Below the pieces are notes generated by a model, which had not been told where the DNA came from, did not search any database, and saw only the letters and a list, made by a program, of their open reading frames with translations. Of a stretch of 64,000 nucleotides of DNA, positions 12,561 to 24,458 are shown piece by piece. Numbering within the stretch: the first letter of the stretch is position 1; each line of letters starts with the position of its first letter. Position numbers and translations under genes: made by a program. Source of the stretch: Spongilla lacustris. Lineage: Eukaryota; Porifera; Demospongiae; Spongillida; Spongillidae. The DNA lies in the NCBI GenBank assembly GCA_949361645.1, contig OX442425.1:2917073-2981072 (forward strand), in the 5' to 3' direction.

Positions 12561-12689
12561 CTGTAATACAAATATCATCATAACCAGAGGCTTGACATGA
12601 GGAGGTGGTGGGTGAGGGGAGCTAGGAGAGGGAGGGAGAAGATATGGCAATATAGGCCCCACCATCTCCACATGGGTACAGGTGTTCTA

Positions 12690-13030
12690 TGCCCCACCCC
12701 CATGTATACAATAGGAATGGATGGTCCCCATGTGTACAATAGGATGGATGGTACAATAGGGATGGATAGTTCCCATATGCACAATAGGGATGGATAGTCC
12801 CCATGTAAACATGGATGGTCCCCCATGTGTACAATAGGGATAGATGGTCCCCATGTGTACAATTGGAATGGATGGTCCCCATGTGTACAATAGGGATGGA
12901 TGGTCCACATGTACAATAGGGATGGATGGTCCCAATGCATACAACAGGGATGGATGGTCCCCATGTGTACAATAGGGTTGGATGGTTCCCAAGTGTACAA
13001 TAGGGATGGATGGTTTCCATACAAAATTAT
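12690..13030. repeat. 28-bp minisatellite, short degenerate tract
   Basis: About twelve diverged units with core CCATGTGTACAATAGGGATG. It lies in the intron between type C exon 13240 and type B exon 12462. This is the same position as the large array at 14885. Confidence 0.9.
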
Positions 13031-13239
13031 ATGGTTTGTATTTCCCATCACCACACCTCCTTCACACAATCCTATGAATTCAAGTTTATCATGTCTTATC
13101 TATTATTACTCATGGGCTCATGAGGGGTGGGGCATAGTCTGAGTAGGGACTTTCCTCGTTACCGGTGATGCTGATACTTAAGTGCAAAAATAGCAGTGAA
13201 TGTTTCATTTCATTACTAATAAAACATCACAAGACTTAC

Positions 13240-13341
13240 AGGAGACATTGCTATATTTGCATCAGCACCTGCTTCTAACAAGGTCTTCACTACACCAAGA
13301 TGGCCATTTTGACTTGCCACATACAACGGAGTTGCATTGTC
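13240..13341 (-). CDS. Ankyrin-repeat exon, type C (102 bp)
   Basis: 34 codons containing TPLYVASQNGHLGVVKTLL and EAGADANIA. The acceptor CTTATCAG and donor GTAAGT are visible on the minus strand. It differs from the 11067 copy mainly at the ends of the repeat. All motifs of a canonical ankyrin helix-turn-helix are kept. Confidence 0.85.
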
Positions 13342-13929
13342 CTGATAAGTAGTGAAGGAACAAAACAAATCAAACGTAAATTACATGTACATGTACAAAT
13401 GTACACTTTTCATACAACCAGATGTCTACATCTACATAGATGTATATTGCAATATGCTGTCATCTATAAAAAGATGGAACTTTTGGATCATACACACAAA
13501 CAATTTCAACAAGTACATGTACATGTACACAATATTAAAACAAAATTGTAGGATTTTTTCAGCTCCATTTGTAGGGATATTATGCAGCTGTGAACTTATG
13601 GAAATTTCATGCCTAAAGCTAGGTACATGGCTAAATTTAGGTATGTAATTGACTACAGGCTGTACCAGTAACCATTAATATATGCTGATGTCATTATTGC
13701 ATGCTATCCACCAGATATTTATTCAAGTGTCTCATTGTCTGTATGCAGCATGCTAAAACCAGAGGTAAAGCAGAAATGTTAAACACGCATGTGGTCAAAT
13801 ATACATGTGCAAAATCACCGACTGTATGTTCTAAAAAAAAGAGAAGGGTACTTTTTGATGGTGAGTAGTCAACAACCATATAACACTACAATACACATCA
13901 TACTTGATATACATGTAGTAATAGAAATA

Positions 13930-14400
13930 TCAAGTCCGTACCTGCCAGCTACAATGACCTCATCATGATGGTAATATAATTGGTATAATATTATGTGTGA
14001 CTTTTGGATGGCCCTCTGGCCACAGTTGGCAGTCCTCACATGCTTCTCCTTGCACTAAGCTTCAACAACCTGCCCCTCCCCTATTGGACCTCTCATGTGC
14101 ATGGTCAAGAAGATTACTGCTAAACAAGGTGTGGCCACAAGGAATAATGAGTTAATCAGCATAGGTACTGACATGTACATGTAGTTACATTTTAGATAAC
14201 AATAACCATTACACTGTTTTTTGCTGTACATATATGTACATGTACATACATTGTAAGTCAAATAACAAATCCATAACATGTCATCATCGAGGAAGGGCAA
14301 AACTAGTCCATAACATTTGCATGACTTCAAACCTTGACTTAAGGTGACCATACACTAGGCAACATGTTGTGTGCCACTCCAATAAATATGGGTAAGGTTT
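13930..14400. repeat. Conserved 0.4-kb module, copy 3 (full length)
   Basis: A complete copy from CCAGCTACAATGACC to CAACATGTTGTGTGCC. It includes the stretch that on the minus strand would read LINSLFLVATPCLAV or, in another frame, a short PCGHTLFSS peptide. Neither reading is long enough to call an exon. Confidence 0.8.
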
Positions 14401-14647
14401 CAGTAAATTAAGTACTGCAGCAACTTCATGTTCACACACAATTTTGCTTTTTGTATGGACACCTTTACATGTAAGATTAATCCCATGTAACCATGGCATA
14501 CATGTGCACGTACTTATTAAACTTGCATTTGTACCCATGGCATCATTATGACATACATGTAAACATGTGCATACAAGCCTGTGATACAAGAGGAAAGTGT
14601 GTACATGTACATGTACATGTACAACAACAGTTCAGACATTTATCAAC

Positions 14648-14746
14648 CTTATTAGTGTGATTGGTATTAGCTCCTGCTGCAATGAGTGTCTTCACTACAT
14701 CAAGATGTCCTTTATCACTTGCTCTCCACAATGGACTACAGCCATC
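14648..14746 (-). CDS. Ankyrin-repeat exon, type B (99 bp)
   Basis: 33 codons, DGCSPLWRASDKGHLDVV to NTNHTNK. The acceptor is TTGTATTACAG and the donor GTTGAT. The W-to-C and L-to-W changes in the first helix make it the most diverged type B exon here. It remains open and splice-competent. Confidence 0.8.
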
Positions 14747-14884
14747 CTGTAATACAAATATTATCATAACCAGAGGCTTGACATGAGGAGGTGGTGGGTG
14801 AGGGAAGATAGGAGAGGAAGGGAGAAGATGTGGCAATAAAGGGCCCCACCATTTCCACATGGGTACAAGTGTTCTATGCCTCAC

Positions 14885-17800
14885 CCCCATGTGGACAATA
14901 GGGATGGATGATCCCCATCTATACAATAGGGATGTATGGTCCCCATGTGTACAATAGGGATGGATGGTCCCCATGTGTACAATAGGGATGGATGGTCCCC
15001 CATGTGTACAATAGGGATGGATGGTCCCCATGTGTACAATAGGGATGGATGGTCCCCATGTGTACAATAGGGATGGATGGTCCCCATGTGTACAATAGGG
15101 ATGGATGGTCCCCATGTGTACAATAGGGATGGATGGTCCCCATGTGTACAATAGGGATGGATGGTGCCCATGTATACAATAGGGATGGATGGTCCCCATG
15201 TGTACAATAGGGATGGATGGTCCCCAAGTGTACAATAGGGATGGATGGTCCCCATGTGTACAATAGGGATGGATGATCCCCATCTATACAATAGGGATGA
15301 ATGGTCCCCATGTGTACAATAGGGATGGATGGTCCCCATGTGTACAATAGGGATGGATGGTCCCCATGTGTACAATAGGGATGGATGGTCCCCATGTGTA
15401 CAATAGGGATGGATGGTCCCCATGTGTACAATAGGGATGGATGGTGCCCATGTGTACAATAGGGATGGATGGTCCCCATGTGTACAATAGGGATGGATGG
15501 TCCCCATGTGTACAATAGGGATGGATGGTCCCCAAGTGTACAATAGGGATGGATGGTCCCCATGTGTACAATTGGAATGGATGATTCCCATCTATACAAT
15601 AGGGATGTATGGTCCCCATGTGTACAATAGGGATGGATGATTCCCATCTATACAATAGAGATGGATGGTCCCCCATGTGTACAATAGGGATGGATGGTCC
15701 CCATGTGTACAATAGGGATGGATGGTCCCCATGTGTACAATAGGGATGGATGGTCCCCATGTGTACAATAGGGATGGATGGTCCCCATGTGTACAATAGG
15801 GATGGATGGTCCCCATGTGTACAATAGGGATGGATGGTCCCCATGTGTACAATAGGGATGGATGGTCCCCATGTGTACAATAGGGATGGATGGTCCCCAT
15901 GTGTACAATAGGGATGGATGGTCCCCATGTGTACAATAGGGATGGATGGTCCCCCATGTGTACAATAGGGATGGATGGATGATTCCCATGTGTACAATAG
16001 GGATGGATGGTCCCCATGTGTACAATAGGGATGGATGGTCCCCCATGTGTACAATAGGGATGGATGGTCCCCATGTGTACAATAGGGATGGATGGTCCCC
16101 ATGTGTACAATAGGGATGAATGGTCCCCATGTGTACAATAGGGATGGATGGTCCCCATGTGTACAATAGGGATGGATGGTCCCCATGTGTACAATAGGGA
16201 TGGATGGTCCCCATGTGTACAATAGGGATGGATGGTCCCCATGTGTACAATAGGGATGGATGGTCCCCATGTGTACAATAGGGATGGATGGTCCCCCATG
16301 TGTACAATAGGGATGGATGATCCCCATCTATACAATAGGGATGAATGGTCCCCATGTGTACAATAGGGATGGATGGTCCCCATGTGTACAATAGGGATGG
16401 ATGGTCCCCATGTGTACAATAGGGATGGATGGTCCCCATGTGTACAATAGGGATGGATGGTCCCCATGTGTACAATAGGGATGGATGGTGCCCATGTGTA
16501 CAATAGGGATGGATGGTCCCCATGTGTACAATAGGGATGGATGGTCCCCATGTGTACAATAGGGATGGATGGTCCCCAAGTGTACAATAGGGATGGATGG
16601 TCCCCATGTGTACAATTGGAATGGATGATTCCCATCTATACAATAGGGATGTATGGTCCCCATGTGTACAATAGGGATGGATGATTCCCATCTATACAAT
16701 AGAGATGGATGGTCCCCCATGTGTACAATAGGGATGGATGGTCCCCATGTGTACAATAGGGATGGATGGTCCCCATGTGTACAATAGGGATGGATGGTCC
16801 CCATGTGTACAATAGGGATGGATGGTCCCCATGTGTACAATAGGGATGGATGGTCCCCATGTGTACAATAGGGATGGATGGTCCCCATGTGTACAATAGG
16901 GATGGATGGTCCCCATGTGTACAATAGGGATGGATGGTCCCCATGTGTACAATAGGGATGGATGGTCCCCCATGTGTACAATAGGGATGGATGGATGATT
17001 CCCATGTGTACAATAGGGATGGATGGTCCCCATGTGTACAATAGGGATGGATGGTCCCCCATGTGTACAATAGGGATGGATGGTCCCCATGTGTACAATA
17101 GGGATGGATGGTCCCCATGTGTACAATAGGGATGAATGGTCCCCATGTGTACAATAGGGATGGATGGTCCCCATGTGTACAATAGGGATGGATGGTCCCC
17201 ATGTGTACAATAGGGATGGATGGTCCCCATGTGTACAATAGGGATGGATGGTCCCCATGTGTACAATAGGGATGGATGGTCCCCATGTGTACAATAGGGA
17301 TGGATGGTCCCCCATGTGTACAATAGGGATGGATGGTCCCCATGTGTACAATAGGGATGGATGGTCCCCATGTGTACAATAGGGATGGATGGTCCCCATG
17401 TGTACAATAGGGATGGATGGTCCCCATGTGTACAATAGGGATGGATGGTCCCCCATGTGTACAATAGGGATGGATGGTCCCCATGTGTACAATAGGGATG
17501 GATGGTCCCCCATGTGTACAATAGGGATGGATGGTCCCCATGTGTACAATAGGGATGGATGGTCCCCATGTGTACAATAGGGATGAATGGTCCCCATGTG
17601 TACAATAGGGATGGATGGTCCCCATGTGTACAATAGGGATGGATGGTCCCCATGTGTACAATAGGGATGGATGGTCCCCATGTGTACAATAGGGATGGAT
17701 GGTCCCCATGTGTACAATAGGGATGGATGGTCCCCATGTGTACAATAGGGATGGATGGTCCCCCATGTGTACAATAGGGATGGATGGTCCCCATGTGTAC

Positions 17801-18655
17801 AATAGGGATGGATGGTCCCCATGTGTACAATAGGGATGGATGGTCCCCATGTGTACAATAGGGATGGATGGTCCCCCATGTGTACAATAGGGATGGATGG
17901 ATGATTCCCATGTGTACAATAGGGATGGATGGTCCCCATGTGTACAATAGGGATGGATGGTCCCCCATGTGTACAATAGGGATGGATGGTCCCCATGTGT
18001 ACAATAGGGATGGATGGTCCCCATGTGTACAATAGGGATGAATGGTCCCCATGTGTACAATAGGGATGGATGGTCCCCATGTGTACAATAGGGATGGATG
18101 GTCCCCATGTGTACAATAGGGATGGATGGTCCCCATGTGTACAATAGGGATGGATGGTCCCCATGTGTACAATAGGGATGGATGGTCCCCATGTGTACAA
18201 TAGGGATGGATGGTCCCCCATGTGTACAATAGGGATGGATGGTCCCCATGTGTACAATAGGGATGGATGGTCCCCATGTGTACAATAGGGATGGATGGTC
18301 CCCATGTGTACAATAGGGATGGATGGTCCCCATGTGTACAATAGGGATGGATGGTCCCCATGTGTACAATAGGGATGGATGGTCCCCATGTGTACAATAG
18401 GGATGGATGGTCCCCATGTGTACAATAGGGATGGATGGTCCCCCATGTGTACAATAGGGATGGATGGTCCCCATGTGTACAATAGGGATGGATGGTCCCC
18501 ATGTGTACAATAGGGATGGATGGTCCCCATGTGTACAATAGGGATGGATGGTCCCCATGTGTACAATAGGGATGGATGGTCCCCATGTGTACAATAGGGA
18601 TGGATGGTCCCCATGTGTACAATAGGGATGGATGGTTCCCATGTGTACAATGGAT
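14885..18655. repeat. Large 28-bp minisatellite, about 134 units
   Basis: Unit core TCCCCATGTGTACAATAGGG. Most units are 28 bp, with 29-bp variants carrying one extra C and 32-bp variants carrying an extra GATG. Since 28 is not a multiple of three, every minus frame cycles through the same 28-residue peptide, which explains the long overlapping ORFs in all three frames. Rare variant units recur at spacings near 1044, 1016 and 906 bp, showing a higher-order repeat. It lies in an intron 3' of ankyrin exon 19801 and 5' of 14648 in transcription order. Confidence 0.97.
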
Positions 18656-18929
18656 GATTTCCATTTGGATACATAATGGAGCTTTAGTGTGTTTCCCATG
18701 ATCACACCTCCTTCATAAAATCCTAACAATGCAAGTTTATCATGTATCTATTATTATGCACTTTGGAATGCCAATATTTTGGAAAGTTCTGATTAAAGCA
18801 ACCAATCCAAATAAAACACCGCTCAAATGATTGAACAATACAACACATCATCAGCAATGAAATGATATCACATTTGCACAGACAAAATGGCACCAGCTGG
18901 GACCAACATTTGGAAAGTAATACAAATAT

Positions 18930-19380
18930 CAAGTTCACACCTGCCAGCTGCAATGACCTCATCATGATAATTTAATTGGCATAATATTATTTGTGACTTT
19001 TGGATGGCCCTCTGGCCACAGTTGGCAGTCCTCACGTGCTTCCTCCTTGCACTAAGCTTCAACAACCTGCCCCTCCCCTTTTCACCTCTCATGTGCATGG
19101 TCAAGAAGATTACTGCTAAACAAGGTGTGGCCACAAGGAACAATGAGTTTGTCAGATAGATACTCAGACATGTACATGTAGTTATATTTTTAGACAACAA
19201 AATAATAATAATCATTACACTGTTTTGCTGTATATGTACATAAGTCAAACAACAAATCCATAACATGTCATCATCAAGGAAGGGCAAAACTAGGCCATTT
19301 TAACATCTGTATGATTTCACACCTTGACTTAAAGCAACCTTACACTAGGCAACATGTTGTGTGCAACTCTACTGCAGCAA
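18930..19380. repeat. Conserved 0.4-kb module, copy 4 (full length)
   Basis: Aligns end to end with 13930-14400 with small indels only. It is preceded by a block (18760-18930) shared with 33600-33820, so the duplicated unit is longer than the module itself. Confidence 0.8.
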
Positions 19381-19800
19381 GCTATTCAATTGCGTACCAC
19401 CACAGCTCTTCGAACTTTTATTCTTGAGCATGCACTCTCATCACTTTGTCACTTAACAGTACAGCTGCACACATCATTCTCCAATCATGTCTGGAAGTGG
19501 ATTGAAGCCTATTGTAATGAAGCAAATGGCTTTGCAGTGTATGAGGCATTAAAGTCATTGAAATAAACTCATCGCCACCATTTGCACATACAATGTAGCA
19601 TATTGCCTCTTGCAATTGGTCACTTTTACATGTAAGGTTAATCCCATGTAACCATGGCTTACATGTGCATATGCATATTTTTAAACCTGCATTTGTACCC
19701 ATGGCATCATTATGACATACATGTAAACATGTGCATCGAAGCCTGTGATACAAGAGGAAAGTGTGTACATGTACAACAACAGTGCATTTATTCTTCCAAC

Positions 19801-19899
19801 CTTATTAGTGTGATTGACATTAGCTCCTGCTTCAATGAGTGTCTTCACTACATCAAGATGTCCTTCATTACTTGCTTTCATCAATGGACTCCAGCCATC
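19801..19899 (-). CDS. Ankyrin-repeat exon, type B (99 bp)
   Basis: 33 codons, DGWSPLMKASNEGHLDVV to ANVNHTNK, with acceptor TTGTATTACAG and donor GTTGGA on the minus strand. The donor is followed by AGAATAAA rather than the usual TAAATAT, so splicing may be weaker here. Confidence 0.82.
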
Positions 19900-20019
19900 C
19901 TGTAATACAAATATCATCATAACCAGAGGCTTGACATGAGGAGGTTGGGTGAGGGGAGCTAAGAGAGGGAGGGAGAAGATATGGCAATAAAGGCCCCACC
20001 ATTTCCACATGGGTGCAGG

Positions 20020-20110
20020 TGTTCTATGCCCCACCCCCCATGTGTACAATAGGAATGGATGGTCGCCATGTATACTATAGGGATGGATGGTCCCCATGTG
20101 TACAATAGAG
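20020..20110. repeat. 28-bp minisatellite, three units
   Basis: A minimal version of the array between type C exon 20380 and type B exon 19801, after the same GAGGAGG...GGGAGAAGATATGGCAATAAA lead-in found at the other copies. The lead-in is itself partly duplicated at 20107-20200. Confidence 0.85.
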
Positions 20111-20379
20111 AGGCTTGACATGAGGAGGTGGTGGGTGAGGGAAGCGAGGAGAGAAAGGGAGAAGATACATGTATGGGAATAAAGGCCCTACCATTTTCCC
20201 ATGTCCTAGCGATTCAAGTTTATCATGTATAATTTATTTTGGAATGTGTACACAAGGGCTCATGAGGGGTGGGGCATAGTGTGAGCAGGGACTTTCCTTG
20301 GTACCAGAGATGCTGATAGTTATACATGTCAGTGCAAAAATAACAGTGAGTGTGTCATGTCATAGTAATAAAACCTTAC

Positions 20380-20481
20380 AGTAGATCTTGTTGTATTCAC
20401 ATCAGCACCTGCTTCCAACAAGGTCTGCACTACACCAAGATGGCCATTCTCACTTGCCGCATACAATGGAGTTGAATTTTT
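20380..20481 (-). CDS. Ankyrin-repeat exon, type C (102 bp)
   Basis: 34 codons with STPLYAASENGHLGVV and LLEAGADVN. The acceptor is TTCTTACCAG and the donor GTAAGG on the minus strand. It is intact. Confidence 0.85.
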
Positions 20482-20734
20482 CTGGTAAGAAGTGAAGGAA
20501 CAAAAAAATCAAACTTACATTTACATGTACATGTACAAATCAACACTTTTCATACAACCAGATCTACATACAATAATTTGTTTGCTGTAATAAGATGGGA
20601 CTTTTCAATCGTACACACACAAAAAAATTCCAATAAGTACTTATACACAATATTAAAATTAAAATGGTAGGATTTTTTCACCACCCTTTGTGTACTCCCC
20701 GGAAAGAAAATTAATACAAATATCAAATCCACAC

Positions 20735-21015
20735 CTGCCAGCAGCAATGATTTAATTGGTATAATATTATGTGTGACTTTTGGATGGCCCTCTGGCCACA
20801 GTTGGCAGTCCTCGCATGCTTCCTCCTTGCACTAAGCTTCAACAACCTGCCCCTCCCCTTTTCACCTCTTGTGTGCATGGACAAGAAGATTACTGCTAAA
20901 CAAGGTGTGGCCACAAGGAATAATGAGTTTATCAGCATAGATACTGACATGTACATGTAGTTACATTTTTAGACAACAAAATATTAATAACCATTACACT
21001 GTTTTGCTGTACATG
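20735..21015. repeat. Conserved 0.4-kb module, copy 5, left part
   Basis: The module is interrupted after CTGTACATG by the insertion at 21016-22895 and resumes at 22896-23025 with AACATGTCTACATCAAGGATG. Confidence 0.8.
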
Positions 21016-21622
21016 CAGCGGAGAATAATTTACTTTTTAAAAATTGCATAGCAATTTGCTCCGCAAAATCGAAATTGATTAGCAACTTGGTTCAGTTGCA
21101 TCGCAATTTGTTCCCGCCAAGATGTGTGATGATTCTTCATTTGAATACAAAGCAGAGCTATCTCCACGGACACGCCCGCGTGCATTTGGATCACTTTCAG
21201 GCGAACGAGTCAAACGACTACTTCGATACAAAACGAGGTCACCATCACATTTAAAAGTTTTCATATTTGCAGATTTTGACCACCCGTATTGGCACTCGCG
21301 TAGGCGTTCTGGCATATTCATGTCCAGTACGTACATGTACCAGCGCGTAAACGTACATTTTAATTTGTAATGATTTGGTAACTTGATAATTCTATTAATA
21401 TAAAATTTCGACACCCCCCTTCCCGAAGCCGGCTGTGTACGCTGCGCGCTCATGTCATTCGTACGCGTACGCAATCGTTCATCGTCGCATTAATTGTCGC
21501 GATCGCGATGTCACGTGAGTTTGGCTGATGCGACGTGGCGCCAGCTTTCTGATTGGAACTCCTTTGTACCATAAATGCCCTCTCTTCGCGTAGCATTTAC
21601 ACTGAGCAACGTGCCTGCAAAC

Positions 21623-22778
21623 CAGTGTTGCCGCGGCCAGCCTTGGCCGTCCGGCAGCCGCGAAAATTTGCCAAAATTTGTGCTGATCGCCATCGGCCGC
21701 GGGCCGTCAATGTCTGAGCCGTCAAAGTAGGGTGACCGTCAGAATTTTACGGCTGACCGTAAAAATATTATCCGGTCACTGACGGTCAATTAGCTAATGC
21801 AATATGGCTGACGATATCGAATTTATCATGATTGATAGCTTCCCAGAAAGCACAGACAGGCTCATGCCAGGTTCAAGGAAGAGATTTATAATATTGCTGG
21901 TATGGTACTGATGATGCACCTGCAGATGTCCAATTATATTATAGTATCTGTGGTCCAATTGAACGGAGATGACATGCACAACAACTGCATTGGATGCCGC
22001 TTTTTAAAACTGAAATGATTTTGATAAACGCGACGCAGACCTATTGTGATGCAGATAACCATGCAGCAAAGAGATGGTAGACGATGAGTTTCGTCGAGAC
22101 CTAAAAGCAAAATCCACTAATTGGCGTGTAAATAATGTCATGGACTGGTGGAGCATTATTTAGCAAAGATGGCACTAAAATATTTGGCTGTTCCAGCGTC
22201 AAGTACACCTTCTGAACGTGTTTTTCCCAATTGAAGCTAATCCTTGACAGAAAGAGGTACATGGAGAATTGAGGCAGACAGGCTTGAAAGGATTTTGCTT
22301 TTACGCTGCAACAAGAACTTCAGTGCCAGCCCTAATTTCCATCCTCACCTCCTTAATTCTCTTCAGGCGCGCTGTTTCCATATATATTCGTATTTATTCG
22401 CTGAATCATTGCTATACATGTATATATATTGCATCTGGTATCGAATTAGTATAAAGCCGCATCTATACACATGCATGCAAACCGATGACCAGCAGTGCAT
22501 GCCGAGTTATATACGCTGCCAATACAGTAAAATAATACACGTAAGCAAGTTTTGACCGACTAAGACCGTCTGCCGTGACCGGTAAGTATGAACTGGCGGT
22601 TTTTGACGGTCCAAAACTGACCGTGACCGTGCCGGATAGGTTTCAAACGGCCTGCCCGTGATTGTGACCGTATGGACTGGTCACGGCTATCTCTAGCCGT
22701 GACCGTGACCGCCAGAGGTCTATTCCGGTCAACTGGCCGTCCGTGACTTCCTCCAACCGATCAACCGCGGCAACACTG
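21623..22778 (+). mobile_element. Inner hAT element, 1156 bp, 8-bp target duplication
   Basis: It is bounded by perfect 14-bp inverted repeats CAGTGTTGCCGCGG and CCGCGGCAACACTG. Direct repeats of CTGCAAAC flank it at 21615-21622 and 22779-22786. CAG.G termini with an 8-bp duplication are the hAT signature. Subterminal regions are rich in GACCGT motifs on both sides (21670-21790 and 22555-22740). It carries a decayed transposase remnant near 22165. Confidence 0.88.
22120..22330 (+). pseudogene. hAT transposase C-terminal dimerisation domain remnant
   Basis: One frame reads KYLAVPASSTPSERVF, the classic hAT C-terminal motif. It is preceded by DWW in another frame and followed, after an in-frame stop, by a second-frame tail containing LERILLL. 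The rest of a transposase is absent. The copy is dead. Confidence 0.8.
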
Positions 22779-23262
22779 CTGCAAACACGGATAGATTGCA
22801 TCGCAGTTTTCTGCGACAATGTTTTGAAGTTGTTTCGCATCTAATAAAAACTGCTTCGCAAAATGCGATGCGAATCCGGTTAAATTATTCCCTGGATAAC
22901 ATGTCTACATCAAGGATGATAGGCCATCTTAACATTTGTATGATTTCATACCTTGACTTAAAAGGCGACCATTCACTAGGCAACATGTTGTGTGCAACTC
23001 CAATGAATATGGGTAAAATTTGTACTGCAGTCAATTGAGTTGCACATATAATGTATCAATATTGCCTATTGCATGGTCACCTTTACATGGAAGGTTAATC
23101 CCATATACATGTAACCATGGCTTACATGCGTGCGTACATGTTTTAAAACTGGCATTTGTACCCAGGGCATCATTATAACATATATGTACCAACATGTGTA
23201 TACCAGCCTGTGATACCAGGGTACAGTGTACATGTACAACAACAGTGCAAATATTTACCAAC

Positions 23263-23287
23263 ATTATTAGTGTGATTGACATTAACA
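23263..23287 (-). pseudogene. Truncated ankyrin type B exon
   Basis: Only the last 25 bases of a type B exon (encoding VNHTN) and its GTTGGT donor remain. The sequence switches at about 23288-23290 into the flank shared with 1340. This is therefore a breakpoint where the Pro/Gly-rich locus replaced the rest of an ankyrin unit. Confidence 0.75.
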
Positions 23288-23354
23288 TTCTCATGATCAT
23301 GTCCTGGTGACCCGATTTTTGTGATCTTATATTTATTATCTTATGACTTCACTA

Positions 23355-23901
23355 TTAACATCTACTCTTATTGACTTTTTTTGTGGTAGACCTAGCTGGC
23401 AAATGTGCTTGTAGGTAAAATTGGTCATTAATGACTGCCTTCTTCCATGTACATGTACATGTAGCTACTCCCTGTATGAACCGAATTATCATGCATGCAG
23501 TAGTGGAGTATAAGAAAACAGCTATTCTTAGGAATAGTGAGCTGTAAGTGCAGTAAATGTTGCCCCCTTTATCACTCCCCCCAGCAGAGCTGCCTCCATT
23601 GCCAACACCCTGGCCTGTGTGGCCACTACCACCACCACCTCCATGGCTGCCATGGTAGGAGGTGAGACCAGTAGCATTTATAGGCAGAGGTGGCCGCTGG
23701 GGAAGAGGAGGCCAGGACCAGGGAGATGGAGGAGGCCAGGACCAGGGAGAAGGAGGAGGGCAGGACCAGGGAGGAGGAGGAGGCCAGGACCAGGGAGAAG
23801 GAGGAGGCCAGGACCAGGGAGACGGAGGAGGCCAGGACCAGGGAGATGGAGGAATTTGGGAGATGTCGTCGGAGGAGAGGCCGAGGTGCATGTGTTTGTC
23901 A
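23355..23901 (-). CDS. Probable terminal exon, Pro/Trp repeat then Gly-rich tail
   Basis: The minus frame is open from an acceptor TTTGTTATGTAG to a stop at 23355. It starts DKHMHLGLSSDDISQI and then has six to seven PPPSPWSW repeats from the 24-bp units. Next come PPLPINATGLTSYHGSH and a Gly/Ser-rich segment. The last 65 or so residues are Cys/Thr-rich and less convincing. The non-repeat start and the Gly-rich part conserved at 1340-1781 argue for coding on this strand. No family is recognised. It lies downstream of ankyrin exon 25354 in transcription order and could be the end of that gene. Confidence 0.4.
23702..23852. repeat. 24-bp minisatellite, short allele-like copy
   Basis: Six to seven units of the same 24-bp repeat as 1782-10680, including GGGAGATGGAGG variants. 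It is flanked on the left by the sequence paired with 1340-1781. Confidence 0.95.
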
Positions 23902-24065
23902 CTACATAACAAATTGTCACCATTAATTAATAATCTTGCAAATTTGGTGGGTGTATACATGTAGCTGGGATGAAAACTTTAGTATAGTATCTGATACAAA
24001 TGCTTTCGAGTGGATGAACTAATCACGCCACAAAATAATTTGGGGAGAAAAAGAAAATAATCAAC

Positions 24066-24458
24066 CACCTGCCAGCTGCAATGATCTCATCATCATGCTG
24101 ACTTTTTAATATTATGTGTGACTTTTTGATGGCCCTCTGGCCACAGTTGGCAGTCCTCACGTGCTTCCTCCTTGCACTAAGCTTCAACAACCTGCCCCTC
24201 CCCTTTCACCTCTCCTGTAAGATGATCACTGCTAAACAAGGTGTGGCCACAAGGAATGAGTTTGTCTGCATAGATACTGACATGTACATGTAGTTACATT
24301 TTTAGACAACAAAATAATACTAACCATTACACTGTGCTTTGCTGTATATGTACATAAGTCGAATAACAAATCCATAACATGTCATTATCGAGGAAGGGCA
24401 AAACCAGGCCATCTTAACATTTATATGACTTCATTCCTTGACTTAAGGTGACCATAAT
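24066..24458. repeat. Conserved 0.4-kb module, copy 6
   Basis: Runs from CCAGCTGCAATGATC to CTTAAGGTGACCATAAT and is then broken by the element at 24459. It resumes at 25037 with ATACACTAGGCAACATGTTG. Confidence 0.8.

Larger units (their letters stand above)
21016..22895. mobile_element. Outer DNA transposon-like element with TIRs, itself invaded
   Basis: The left end CAGCGGAGAATAATTTAC matches the reverse complement of the right end, CAGGGAATAATTTAACC. Subterminal repeats of the type GCATCGCARTTT occur at both ends (21040-21110 and 22795-22880). The flanking 8-mers TGTACATG and ATAACATG share only five positions, so the target duplication is decayed or uncertain. CAG ends fit hAT-type elements. 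No transposase frame is recognisable in the outer part. The sequence module on either side is continuous once the element is removed. Confidence 0.75.

Noticed and set aside
13936..14351. Minus-strand ORFs in the 0.4-kb module as a RING-type exon
   Set aside because: Only a PCGH-like tetrapeptide is present. The required upstream Cys pair and downstream Cys residues are absent and the frames differ between copies.
14885..18655. CRISPR-like array of regular direct repeats
   Set aside because: Units are contiguous with no unique spacers, and the context is an intron of an animal gene.
14546..18729. Minus-strand ORFs of 236 to 778 codons in all three frames
   Set aside because: The 28-bp unit gives the same cyclic peptide in each frame. 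The only real coding piece in the region is the ankyrin exon at 14648-14746.
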